Positions 17,905-27,665 of a stretch of DNA of 35,479 bases are shown in pieces; within the stretch, counting starts at the first letter, position 1; each line of letters starts with the position of its first letter. The stretch spans positions 1 through 35,479 of the forward strand of contig NZ_JADEXO010000062.1 in assembly GCF_015207105.1 (NCBI RefSeq), read 5' to 3'. Both the position numbers and the translations under genes were made by a program. Source of the DNA: a cf. Phormidesmis sp. LEGE 11477 (GTDB lineage Bacteria > Cyanobacteriota > Cyanobacteriia > Phormidesmidales > Phormidesmidaceae). The notes beneath the pieces were generated by a model. That model saw only the letters and a list, made by a program, of their open reading frames with translations, had not been told where the DNA came from and did not search any database.

Positions 17905-18621
17905 ATGATAGACGCAGATAAAAACGACAACCAGCAAGGTGCCGAAGAGAGCGCTGAGAATATTGAGGAACTTCGTGTGGAAGATGCCTCGGCAGATATT
18001 GATTTCGAGCAGACATTTGACTCTGCAAGTGAACCTGTGGGTGAATCTGCAGGTGAGCCTACTGTGGGCAATGATTCGGTGGACGACGATATTTCTTTTG
18101 AGGATGCCTTTAGCGCTGAGGCAGAAGCAAGAGTCGCTTTACAGCAGCAGACAGAATCTTTACAGTCTCAGCTAGAGGAACGGAGCGGGCAGTTTGCTCG
18201 TCTGACGGCTGATTTTGATAATTTCCGTAAGCGCACGTTGAAGGAGCGCGAGACCCTAGAAGAGCAGGTGAAGTGCAATACAATCAATGGCTTACTAGAG
18301 GTCGTCGATAACTTTGAGCGGGCTAGGTCTCAGATCAAGCCGCAGAGTGAAGGTGAGCTAGCTATTCACAAAAGCTATCAGGGCGTTTATAAGCAGCTAG
18401 TGGAGGCGCTGAAGAAGCTGGGTGTGTCGCCGATGCGCTCTGAAGGAAAGGAGTTTGATCCGAATCTGCATGAGGCTGTGATGCGCGAGCCTACGAGCGA
18501 CTATCCCGAGGGAACTGTTATTGAGGAGTTTGTCCGTGGGTATGTTCTAGGGGAGCGCGTGCTGCGTCATGCAATGGTCAAAGTAGCTACGCCGCTAGAC
18601 TCCACTGCTGAATCCGGGTGA
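17905..18621 (+). CDS. grpE: Nucleotide exchange factor GrpE
   Basis: A 238-residue GrpE. A long acidic, disordered N-terminus (about residues 1-75) precedes the coiled coil (QQQTESLQSQLEERSGQFARL). The family core DFDNFRKRT, LLEVVDNFERA and the C-terminal beta domain with FDPNLHEAV and GYVLGERVLRHAMVKVA follow. It releases ADP from DnaK. It is followed after 90 nt by dnaK, as expected. Confidence 0.96.
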   Translation: MIDADKNDNQQGAEESAENIEELRVEDASADIDFEQTFDSASEPVGESAGEPTVGNDSVDDDISFEDAFSAEAEARVALQQQTESLQSQLEERSGQFARLTADFDNFRKRTLKERETLEEQVKCNTINGLLEVVDNFERARSQIKPQSEGELAIHKSYQGVYKQLVEALKKLGVSPMRSEGKEFDPNLHEAVMREPTSDYPEGTVIEEFVRGYVLGERVLRHAMVKVATPLDSTAESG

Positions 18622-18711
18622 CTGTTCTCTTGAGACAACTGTTTCGAGACAAGGGTTTAGCTCAGTCGGGTTTGGCTCAACCAACCTTCACGAGGCCCGT
18701 CCGAGCAGATT

Positions 18712-20880
18712 ATGGGAAAAGTTATCGGTATCGACCTAGGAACTACTAATAGCTGCGTGGCTGTGCTTGAAGGCGGTAAGCCCGTGGTTATACCCAATAC
18801 TGAGGGTGGTCGGACGACGCCAAGTATTGTGGGATTTGCTAAGGGAGGAGAACGCTTAGTCGGTCAACTAGCAAAGCGTCAGGCAGTAACGAACGCGGAA
18901 AATACGGTCTACAGTATTAAGCGGTTTATTGGCAGGCGCTGGAATGATACTGACTCGGAGCGATCGCGCGTCCCTTACAAATGCACTAAGGGCAAAGACG
19001 ATACCGTCGATGTGGTGATCAGATCAAAGAGCTTCACTCCACAAGAAGTCTCAGCGATGACGCTACAAAAGCTCAAAAGTGACGCTGAAGCCTACCTGAG
19101 CGAACCAGTTGACCAGGCTGTAATCACAGTGCCAGCTTATTTTACTGATGCCCAAAGACAGGCTACTAAGGATGCAGGTGCGATCGCGGGTCTAGAAGTC
19201 CTTCGGATCATCAATGAACCGACTGCCGCTGCCCTTTCTTATGGCTTAGACAAGCAAGACCAGGACCAGACGGTTTTAGTCTTTGACTTAGGCGGTGGCA
19301 CCTTTGATGTGTCTATTTTGCAGCTAGGCGATGGCGTTTTTGAAGTTAAGGCAACCTCTGGGAACAACCAGCTAGGGGGCGATGACTTTGACAACTGTAT
19401 TGTCGATTGGATGATAGCCGCCTTTCTTAAGCAGGAAAGCATGGATCTAACCAATGACCGCATGGCCCTTCAGCGGATTCGAGAAGCGGCAGAAAAAGCG
19501 AAAGTCGAGCTTTCTACAATGGCAAAGACCTCGATTAATTTGCCATTCATCGCGGCAGATGAGACAGGGCCAAAACATCTGGAGATGGGACTGACGCGAT
19601 CGCAATTTGAAGAGCTGGCGGCCCCGCTGATTCAAAACACGCTAGAGCCAGTTAAACAGGCGCTAAAAGACGCCGAAATTAGTGCTGAAGACGTCGATCG
19701 AATCCTACTAGTCGGTGGCTCTACTAGAATCCCTTCTGTACAGGCGGCGATTACCGAATTCTTCAATGGTCAAGCGCCCGACCGCTCAGTCAATCCAGAC
19801 GAAGCCGTTGCCTTAGGCGCTTCTATCCAGGCTGGCGTGCTCGGCGGCGAGGTCAAAGACCTACTTTTGTTGGATGTTACGCCGCTATCTCTAGGCATCG
19901 AAACGCTAGGCGATGTCTTTACTAAAATCATCGAGCGCAACACAACCATCCCCACTAGCAAAACTCGGGTATTTTCGACGGCTGCCGACGGTCAAACTTC
20001 TGTAGAGGTCCACGCGCTTCAAGGCGAAAGAGCGATGGCCAAGGACAACAAGAGTCTAGGCCGCTTTGAGCTAACGGGTATTCCAGCCGCACCTAGAGGC
20101 GTTCCTCAAATCGAAGTCTCTTTCGAGATCGACGCTGACGGTATCCTACAAGTTGCTGCTAAAGACCTAGGAACCAACCGCGCTCAAAGTATCAAAATCA
20201 CCAATCGAGGGGGTCTGTCTCCTGCCGAAGTTACCCGGATGAAAGAGGAAGCCGAAGTTTATGCAGGCGAGGACGAACAGCGCCGGGTGGTCGCCGAACT
20301 GCAAAACCGAGCAGATTCGCTCTTCTACAGCTACGAATCGACGCTGCGTGATAACGCTGACGTTATTTCCGAAGAACTTAGAGCCCAAGCAGAAGCCCAA
20401 GCAGAAGCGCTAAAAGCAGCTGTAACAGACAAAAACGCGCAGCCTGCTGACATCTCACAAAAGCTAGATGCGCTGCAGCAAAGCATCTTCGACATCGGTT
20501 CTGGAATCTATCGCCAGGTGACTAAAGATAGTACAAGCAGTGGCGACCTCAACGAGGAAATGCCAGGAGCTAACATGGCCACTGATGATGGGAGCTCAGC
20601 CGCTGATGCAGAACCGGCTGCTCAGGCATCTGCTGCTCAACCAGCTAGCCAGCCAGTTGCTGCAAACGTAGCCGTAGAGGCTAACGCCAGTAAGGACGTG
20701 TCACAGCAGTCCGAACTAGAAGCTGCTCAGTCTCTAGATCAACCTCCGGCGCAGACCTCAAACCAGACCCCAGACCAGTCCTCAAATGAGAGTGCTGCCG
20801 CAACCACCTTTGATGTCGCGGCTGGCGAAGAATTTGATATTGATAATACGATTGCTGCTGATTACGAAGCGATTGATTGA
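18712..20880 (+). CDS. dnaK: Molecular chaperone DnaK (Hsp70), dnaK2-type locus
   Basis: A complete Hsp70: ATPase signatures [27 protein letters not shown] and [14 protein letters not shown], linker [15 protein letters not shown], then the substrate-binding domain and helical lid. At 722 residues it is about 85 longer than typical DnaK2 because of a low-complexity Ala/Gln/Ser/Pro tail (about residues 620-700). It ends in an acidic [17 protein letters not shown]. The grpE-dnaK-(insert)-dnaJ neighbourhood beside pilBTC marks it as the dnaK2 paralogue. The TGA stop (20878-20880) is immediately followed by the right-end hairpin of a tnpB element, so transcription from dnaK into dnaJ now crosses 3.7 kb of mobile DNA. 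Confidence 0.95.
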   Translation: MGKVIGIDLGTTNSCVAVLEGGKPVVIPNTEGGRTTPSIVGFAKGGERLVGQLAKRQAVTNAENTVYSIKRFIGRRWNDTDSERSRVPYKCTKGKDDTVDVVIRSKSFTPQEVSAMTLQKLKSDAEAYLSEPVDQAVITVPAYFTDAQRQATKDAGAIAGLEVLRIINEPTAAALSYGLDKQDQDQTVLVFDLGGGTFDVSILQLGDGVFEVKATSGNNQLGGDDFDNCIVDWMIAAFLKQESMDLTNDRMALQRIREAAEKAKVELSTMAKTSINLPFIAADETGPKHLEMGLTRSQFEELAAPLIQNTLEPVKQALKDAEISAEDVDRILLVGGSTRIPSVQAAITEFFNGQAPDRSVNPDEAVALGASIQAGVLGGEVKDLLLLDVTPLSLGIETLGDVFTKIIERNTTIPTSKTRVFSTAADGQTSVEVHALQGERAMAKDNKSLGRFELTGIPAAPRGVPQIEVSFEIDADGILQVAAKDLGTNRAQSIKITNRGGLSPAEVTRMKEEAEVYAGEDEQRRVVAELQNRADSLFYSYESTLRDNADVISEELRAQAEAQAEALKAAVTDKNAQPADISQKLDALQQSIFDIGSGIYRQVTKDSTSSGDLNEEMPGANMATDDGSSAADAEPAAQASAAQPASQPVAANVAVEANASKDVSQQSELEAAQSLDQPPAQTSNQTPDQSSNESAAATTFDVAAGEEFDIDNTIAADYEAID

Positions 20881-20940
20881 CATACTCTCCCAGCAACCGC
20901 TGCGCGGTATGCAGTGAGATTCTTTAGATCGCTCTAAAGA
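20881..20940 (-). other. Right-end hairpins of the tnpB element, probable 3' part of its guide RNA
   Basis: Two stem-loops are visible: CATAC/GTATG plus CCGC-TGC-GCGG (20881-20911), and the perfect TCTTTAGA-TCGC-TCTAAAGA (20921-20940), which overlaps the tnpB stop codon. In characterised IS200/IS605 elements the right end encodes the omega (re)RNA, with the guide drawn from the flank just past the end. By that rule the guide here would be antisense to the last codons of dnaK. The RNA itself is inferred. Confidence 0.5.
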
Positions 20941-22153
20941 TTTCCTGCTTCAAAGCCAGTTGACTAAACGACGTTACCGCCGCCCCCGCCACCTCGGCTC
21001 CACAGGCATTTTCCATTCCCCGCTGCCCACGGGTACAAATCACTTGAGCAGCGGCAGTATCTCTCGGTTTAATCGAGCCACAAGCCCGACAATGAGAAAC
21101 CCGTACGCTCAAATCTTTTTTTACGTCAGCGCCGCAATCAGGACACTCCTGAGACGTGCCATAAGCATTCACCTGGCCGTAATACACATCGCGCTTAAAA
21201 CACACCCACGGAAGAATCTGATTAGTGAACTGGCCTAATCCTGCATCAAGCGTATGCTTGCCCAGAAAGCCTTTAGCCATAATCCTAAAATCAAGATCTT
21301 CAACGAAGATTGAACTCGCTTGATCACACAGCCGGTGAGCTAGCTTGAAGTGCCAGTCCTTCCGAGTATCGGCAATGCGCTGGTGAACTCTCGCAATCTT
21401 CTTCTGAAGCTTCAGCCAATTTTTTGACCCCTTTGTCTTTTTCTTTAGCCTGCGTTGCAGCAATTTCAGCTTGCGGGACAAGGCATCCAAAAACCGAGGT
21501 CGCTTGACCTGTAATCCATCCGAAGTTGAGAGAAAGTACTCAAGCCCTACGTCAACGCCCAGGCTGTGACCGTGATACGGCACTGCCGGGAGGTCAACAT
21601 CGGCCTCTAAGCTAAGCATGACGAAGTAGCCGGAAGCTTTGTGCACAATTCGAGCCTGCTTAACCGTAAACAGGTCGGGAATCTCTCTCGACCAGCGAAC
21701 TTTAAGCCAGCCCAGTTGCGGTAACTTAAGGCCCATTTCAGAAATGCAGTTTTTAAGCATCTGAGGAAAGGCAAAGCCACGCATTCGAGTTTGGTTCTTA
21801 AACCGGGGCAGTCCTGAGCGCTTTAGTCTCCATCTCTCCCAAGCAATATCCAGCTTTCTCAATACCTGTTGCAGCATCTGAGCATTAACACTACGCAATT
21901 CATGTATCTCTTTCTTCGCTGCCGTTAGCGCTTTAGCTTGGCGGTGGTAGCCAGGAAAAGGACAATCTGCACTCAGAATATATTCAGAACGGAGCGAGCA
22001 GGCGTTGACCGGGCACTTGCGAGAATTCAGCCAGTCTTTGCGTTCGCACAGCGCGTAATTCCAGACCTTGCGGCACACTGACAAAGTGCGCTCAATTTCT
22101 GAAACCTGCTCAGCGCTTGGCTCTAACTTGAATTCCCACGTCATGTTTAGCAT
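20924..22153 (-). CDS. tnpB: TnpB RNA-guided endonuclease (IS200/IS605 accessory protein)
   Basis: A 409-residue TnpB with all expected parts: N-terminal helix-turn-helix (KLEPSAEQVSEIERTLSVCRKVWNYAL), central OrfB_IS605 region, RuvC motifs Asp201 (GVDVGL), Glu285 (VEDLDF) and Asp365 (PRDTAAAQ), and a zinc ribbon Cys337/340/355/358 (CPDC, CRAC). The nuclease residues are intact, so it may be active as an RNA-guided nuclease of the Cas12 ancestor type. Start: Met4 (MTWEFKL) at 22144 matches the family N-terminus better than the first Met. No tnpA is adjacent. The RuvC III motif is RDTAAAQ rather than the commoner DxNAA. Confidence 0.93.
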   Translation of the reverse strand: MLNMTWEFKLEPSAEQVSEIERTLSVCRKVWNYALCERKDWLNSRKCPVNACSLRSEYILSADCPFPGYHRQAKALTAAKKEIHELRSVNAQMLQQVLRKLDIAWERWRLKRSGLPRFKNQTRMRGFAFPQMLKNCISEMGLKLPQLGWLKVRWSREIPDLFTVKQARIVHKASGYFVMLSLEADVDLPAVPYHGHSLGVDVGLEYFLSTSDGLQVKRPRFLDALSRKLKLLQRRLKKKTKGSKNWLKLQKKIARVHQRIADTRKDWHFKLAHRLCDQASSIFVEDLDFRIMAKGFLGKHTLDAGLGQFTNQILPWVCFKRDVYYGQVNAYGTSQECPDCGADVKKDLSVRVSHCRACGSIKPRDTAAAQVICTRGQRGMENACGAEVAGAAVTSFSQLALKQEIFRAI

Positions 22154-22162
22154 ATCTACAAT

Positions 22163-22192
22163 ATACTATGCTCAGTTGTAGATTGCTCGCAA
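22163..22192 (-). promoter_or_regulatory. Possible tnpB promoter
   Basis: On the minus strand TTGCGA (22187-22192) and TAGTAT (22163-22168) are separated by 18 nt and lie 10-20 nt before the tnpB start. Each matches four of six consensus positions. The sites overlap the inverted repeats at this end. Confidence 0.3.
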
Positions 22193-22804
22193 AGTTCACC
22201 TGGCTTACACCACCCCCTAAGCCTACGGCTATAGGCGGAGTACGTGCGATTCGTTCTATGCGAAAGACCCGCCATAAAGGTCATAAACATAGGGAAGGTC
22301 AAAGCAGATGCTTAAACCCTTCTAACTCCTGATGGATGTGGGTGAAAGTCCCACTGTCACGAGGGTTGATAACTCCCAATCTGACCACACCGAGCAAGCC
22401 CCAAATCTTGCAGAGTGAAGCTGGTAACAGGGCGCAATCAGAGCCAAGGCAGATAGGCACACTGGCGCTAACGGGGAGACGCCAAGGATAAACAGGTTCT
22501 ATAAAAGCATCCAAGCCTACGAGGTACGAGGACTGCCGTAACCCTCAACCTGTACCGAACAGAACTCGCTTGGTTTTGTGCTCGACACAAGCTCCCTTGA
22601 GTCTCGGTGGGTGAAATGAACCGTCCTAAAGCGTCATACCAATCCTGAAGGGGAACGAAAAGAAACGTCTTGTGAGTCACAGCAAAGTCGATTGCTGTGT
22701 AGGTAAGGGGGGATACGGAATTCTCACAAGACGGGTAGGACAAGCCGTAACTGGCTTGAGGATGATAGAACACACGACGCTCGCGCAGACTACAGGTTAG
22801 ACAC

Positions 22805-24343
22805 ATGAAGCAAACGCAACATAGTGAATCTTGGCAGGCGCTCCCATGGAAGCAATTCCAGAAGACGTTGTTCCGGCTGCAACATCGCGTGTGGAAAGCG
22901 ATTCAAGCAAATGATAAGAGGCGAGCGAAGAACTTGCAAAAGTTAATTCTTCGCTCCAAGTGCGCCATCTTCATGGCTATCCGACAGGTCACCCAACTCA
23001 ATCAGGGAAAACAAACCGCTGGAGTCGATGGAAGAACAGCGCTAGAAGGCACCGAAAGGTTCCAGCTAGCCAAGCAACTAGAAGAACATACGTTCGACTG
23101 GGCGCATCAGAAACTCAGAGAAATACCTATTCCTAAAAAGGATGGGACGCTCAGAGTGCTAAAAGTGCCGACTATCGCGGATAGAGCTTGGCAATGCCTG
23201 GTGAAATACGCAATGGAACCGGCCCATGAAGCAACCTTCCATCCACACTCATATGGATTTAGGCCCGGTAGAGGCTGTCGGGACGCCCAGAAGCATCTGT
23301 TTCAAAAGCTATGCCATCACGGCAAACAAAAAACCGTTTTGGAAGTAGATATTGAAAAGTGCTTCGACCGGATAGACCACGGCCACATCTTGAGCGCGGC
23401 TATCTGCCCGCAGGCAGTAAAGGTGGGGTTGCTCAGGTGCCTAAAGGCGGGGACTAGCCTCGGTTACCCCGACCAAGGAACACCTCAAGGGGGCGTGATT
23501 AGTCCCTTGCTAGCCAACATTGCACTCGAAGGTGTCGAAACAGTGGGACGATATAAAGCCAGCAACGGCAGAACCATCGACTCCTATATTCGTTACGCAG
23601 ACGACATGGTGTTCGTCCTGCCCAAGGGGATAGAACCCGAATCGGTGCTAAGTCAGCTAGAGCGACACCTAGCGCCGCTCAAACTCAACGTGAGCCAAGC
23701 TAAAACGCGCATTACCTCATCGACCAATGGATTTGACTTTCTTGGGTGGCACTTTAGGGTAATGCCGAAAGGAAAGCTTCGGATAACGCCTTCAAAAGGT
23801 AACTATCGGGCCTTCCGAAAGAAAGTTAAAGACATCATCATCAGCTCGAATATCTCTGTTCCTAGAAAGGTTGAGAGACTAGCGCCGCTCGTCAGCGGCT
23901 GGCGAAACTACCACAAGTACTGTTACATGAGCGGGTCAAACTTCTCAGCTTCAGCGCTCAGGTTAGCTTTCGTTAGGCGACTGAGAACAGGGACTAGCCT
24001 CACTCGACACGAGCGGAAGAAGGCCGTTGAGGCTGCCTTCTTGACGGTCGGATACAAACAAAATGGCCACGTCAAAGTCAAAGGGACTAAAACACCTTTT
24101 GATGGAGATATCAATTACTGGAGCCAGCGCAAGTCAAAGCACTACCAGGGATTGAGGGCCAACTTGCTTAAGAAACAGGGGCATAAATGTTGGCGGTGCA
24201 AACTCAGCTTCATTGACAATGAGCCGATTCACTTGCACCACATAGACGCTAATCACAGCAATCATAGCTATAGCAACTGCGCTATGGTTCATGAAAGCTG
24301 TCATGACTATATCCACATGAACGCAAACGTCGAAGCCCGATGA
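22805..24343 (+). CDS. Group II intron reverse transcriptase/maturase with HNH endonuclease
   Basis: A 512-residue intron-encoded protein. Fingers/palm: IPIPKKDGTLRVLKVPTIADR, SYGFRPGRGCRDA, EVDIEKCFDRIDH, GTPQGGVISPLLANI and the catalytic YADD at 264-267. Domain X (maturase) follows, with SNISVPRKVERLAPLVSGWR. The C-terminus is an HNH nuclease with Cys462/Cys465 (CWRC) and HLHHIDANH, NCAMVHESCHDYIH. All key residues are present. It should assist splicing, and drive retrohoming with second-strand cleavage by HNH. It resembles the chloroplast-like class rather than class C. The ORF starts 561 nt into the intron and stops 35 nt before domain V, the expected domain IV position. Confidence 0.94.
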   Translation: MKQTQHSESWQALPWKQFQKTLFRLQHRVWKAIQANDKRRAKNLQKLILRSKCAIFMAIRQVTQLNQGKQTAGVDGRTALEGTERFQLAKQLEEHTFDWAHQKLREIPIPKKDGTLRVLKVPTIADRAWQCLVKYAMEPAHEATFHPHSYGFRPGRGCRDAQKHLFQKLCHHGKQKTVLEVDIEKCFDRIDHGHILSAAICPQAVKVGLLRCLKAGTSLGYPDQGTPQGGVISPLLANIALEGVETVGRYKASNGRTIDSYIRYADDMVFVLPKGIEPESVLSQLERHLAPLKLNVSQAKTRITSSTNGFDFLGWHFRVMPKGKLRITPSKGNYRAFRKKVKDIIISSNISVPRKVERLAPLVSGWRNYHKYCYMSGSNFSASALRLAFVRRLRTGTSLTRHERKKAVEAAFLTVGYKQNGHVKVKGTKTPFDGDINYWSQRKSKHYQGLRANLLKKQGHKCWRCKLSFIDNEPIHLHHIDANHSNHSYSNCAMVHESCHDYIHMNANVEAR

Positions 24344-24378
24344 GTCATATCTTCGGGTTTGAGATGTCAATCATTCGG

Positions 24379-24454
24379 GAGCTGTATGCTGGGAAACCAG
24401 CACGTACAGATCTAAAGAGGAGGGGCGGAGCGTAATAGCTCCCCTCGACCTCAC
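24379..24454 (+). ncRNA. Group II intron domains V and VI
   Basis: Domain V: a 34-nt hairpin from GAGCTGTATGC to GCACGTACAGATC with a GAAA tetraloop; the AGC catalytic triad is at its 5' side. The G of the triad faces an A rather than the usual U or C. Domain VI: outer stem GAGG/CCTC around AGGG...CCCT and GAGC/GCTC, with the unpaired branch-point A at 24448. Confidence 0.85.
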
Positions 24455-25981
<1,527 letters not shown>

Positions 25982-25985
<4 letters not shown>

Positions 25986-27172
25986 AACCGGATACGGTGA
26001 GGCCAGATGCGCTCAGGCTAGATGCAATGGGGGCAGTGTCTTCTACGCCCTTCACTGCTGAGGCTTTGACCGGAACGGTGGTCTCAATTAAGGCGAATTA
26101 CTACTCGGTGCAGTTAGAGGGAATGGCAGAAGAGGCATTGCCGCAGATCTCATCCGGGGAAAAACCTGTTTTGCTGTGCATCCGTCGAGGATTGCTCAAA
26201 AAGCTAGGACAGCAGATTATGGTGGGCGATCGCGTCACCGTAGAAGAACCTGACTGGCAAGGCGGGCGAGGTGCGATCGCCGCGATTCATCCTCGGCGAA
26301 CATTTTTAGACCGTCCACCCGTTGCCAACGTGGATCAGGTGCTGCTGGTATTTGCGATCGCCGAGCCCGATCTTGATACCCATCAGCTCAGTCGCTTCCT
26401 CCTCAAAGCTGAGTCGACAGGGCTAAGCATCACGCTATGCCTAAACAAGTGCGATCTGGTGACTGAAGAAATTGCACACCAGTGGCAAGATAGACTAGCA
26501 GGCTGGGGCTATACGCCGCTGATGGTGAGTATTCGAGATGATTTTGAGCTGCCTAAACGCCTGCTGACGGCGCTGCAGGGTAAGATCACCGTGCTAGCGG
26601 GGCCATCGGGTGTAGGCAAATCCAGTCTGACCAATCGGCTGATTCCTGCCCAAAACTTAAGAGTGAGTGCAGTATCAGGTAAGCTCAGTCGCGGTCGTCA
26701 TACCACTCGTCATGTAGAGCTTTATGAGCTGCCCAACGGTGGATTTCTAGCTGATACCCCAGGATTCAACCAGCCAGATATTGTCACGACAGCGGAGGCG
26801 CTCGGTGACCTCTTTCCTGAAATTCATCAGCGCCTTACTGACAAGAGCTGTCAGTTCAGCAACTGCCTTCATCGCGATGAACCAGGATGCGCTGTCCGGG
26901 GAGCGTGGGAACGCTACGAACACTATCTCCTGTTGCTAGAAGAAGTCATAAAGCAGCAGCAGGCACTTTTGCATAAGGGTGAGGCCGAAGCTACTGAGAA
27001 AGTGAAGATGTTGGAAGATGGCAAGATCTTGCACGAGCCCAGGTTAGAGGCAAAAAAGTATCGGCGGACATCGCGCAAGACCCGCAATCAGGCTTTTCAA
27101 GAGCTGTGCTTGGACCTATCAGAAGTGAGCGATTTAGAAGATTTAGAGGATCTAGAAGATCTAGGTCGATAG
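25982..27172 (+). CDS. rsgA: Ribosome small-subunit-dependent GTPase RsgA (YjeQ)
   Basis: A 396-residue circularly permuted GTPase. An OB-fold comes first (TGTVVSIKANYYSVQLEG), then the motifs in permuted order: NKCDLV (G4), P-loop GPSGVGKSSL from residue 207 (G1) and DTPGF (G3). A Cys/His zinc module follows (CQFSNCLHRDEPGC). It assists late 30S subunit maturation. The N-terminal 20 residues are poorly conserved-looking, but the ATG at 25982 gives the ATGA overlap with the upstream stop. The tail ends in repeated Leu-Glu-Asp from near-identical 9-nt units, an acidic extension of unknown use. Confidence 0.94.
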
Positions 27173-27198
27173 CTCTACCTACTTTAGATCTACTTGCT

Positions 27199-27588
27199 TT
27201 ACTCGCCGCAGTACACAATCAAATCAATCTCTACATCGCCAAACCCGGCTAGCGCAGTGACGCCGACCGTCGTTCGTCCGGGATATCGGCCTGACGTGAA
27301 CCGACTAGAATAGATTTGGTTAACCGTTTCGTAATAGCGAAAATCGGTAACGAAGATTCGAGACATGACAACGTTTTCAAAGCTGGTTCCCGCGTGCTCC
27401 AATACGAGTCGAAGGTTGTCCATTACCTGCTCGGTTTGTGCCTCGATCGATCCCTTGACGACTTCGCCCGTATCAGGATCTTCTGCTAGCTGTCCGGTGA
27501 CAAACAAGAAATCGCCCGCGCGAACAGCATGAGAATAGGGCGCGACGGGTGGCAGTTTGCCCTCTGGGAGCGTGATGAATTCCAGCAT
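27199..27588 (-). CDS. RidA/YjgF family protein
   Basis: A 129-residue RidA-family protein: PYSHAVRAGDFLFVTGQLAEDPDTGEV, EAQTEQVMDNLRLVLEHAGTSFENVV and GRTTVGVTALAGFGDVEIDLIVY. The Arg that binds the carboxylate in canonical RidA (usually RxxV before LP) falls in GRTTVGV, consistent with imine/enamine deaminase activity. A longer reading frame starts at 27633, but the Met at 27588 (MLEFITLPEG) begins where the family begins. It lies 77 nt downstream of cysS on the same strand and converges on rsgA with a gap of only 26 nt. Confidence 0.88.
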   Translation of the reverse strand: MLEFITLPEGKLPPVAPYSHAVRAGDFLFVTGQLAEDPDTGEVVKGSIEAQTEQVMDNLRLVLEHAGTSFENVVMSRIFVTDFRYYETVNQIYSSRFTSGRYPGRTTVGVTALAGFGDVEIDLIVYCGE

Positions 27589-27665
27589 TTTATTGAAACA
27601 ACGATAGATAGCTTGGGGGTTTGCCCTTCTCAAAGCGGATAATCAGCGGACTGTATGCTCGATGG

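Larger units (their letters stand above)
20881..22243 (-). mobile_element. tnpB-only IS200/IS605-type element, no tnpA
   Basis: The element comprises tnpB and its flanks, and lies antisense to dnaK/dnaJ. The right end (low coordinates) is marked by the hairpin CATAC-n11-CCGC-TGC-GCGGTATG at 20881-20911, beginning exactly after the dnaK stop. The left end is less certain. Upstream of tnpB are inverted repeats (TCTACAA 22155-22161 with TTGTAGA 22176-22182; GCATA 22150-22154 with TATGC 22167-22171) and a hairpin at 22216-22235. The group II intron begins at 22244, and the original left end may lie beyond it. Without TnpA the element depends on a transposase in trans. Confidence 0.65.
22244..24454 (+). 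mobile_element. Group II intron with maturase ORF
   Basis: A 2211-nt retroelement. It starts GTGCG (22244), fitting the GUGYG rule. It contains the domain I-like string GGGTGAAAGTCCC (22340-22352), carries its ORF in domain IV, and ends with domain V (24379-24412) and domain VI. The 3' end at 24454 is AC, 7 nt after an unpaired branch-point A (24448). IBS1 GAGTAC (22238-22243) can pair with GTGCTC (22578-22583), which sits in a hairpin loop. IBS2 TAGGC (22232-22236) can pair with GCCTA (22515-22519). These pairings support the 5' boundary and an intact targeting region. It lies in the same direction as dnaK and dnaJ, so it could splice from a read-through transcript. Confidence 0.88.

Noticed and set aside
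22299-22806. Minus-strand ORFs of 71 and 112 codons within the intron 5' part
   Set aside because: They lie in the catalytic RNA domains I-III and have no protein-like composition or known family; they are incidental.
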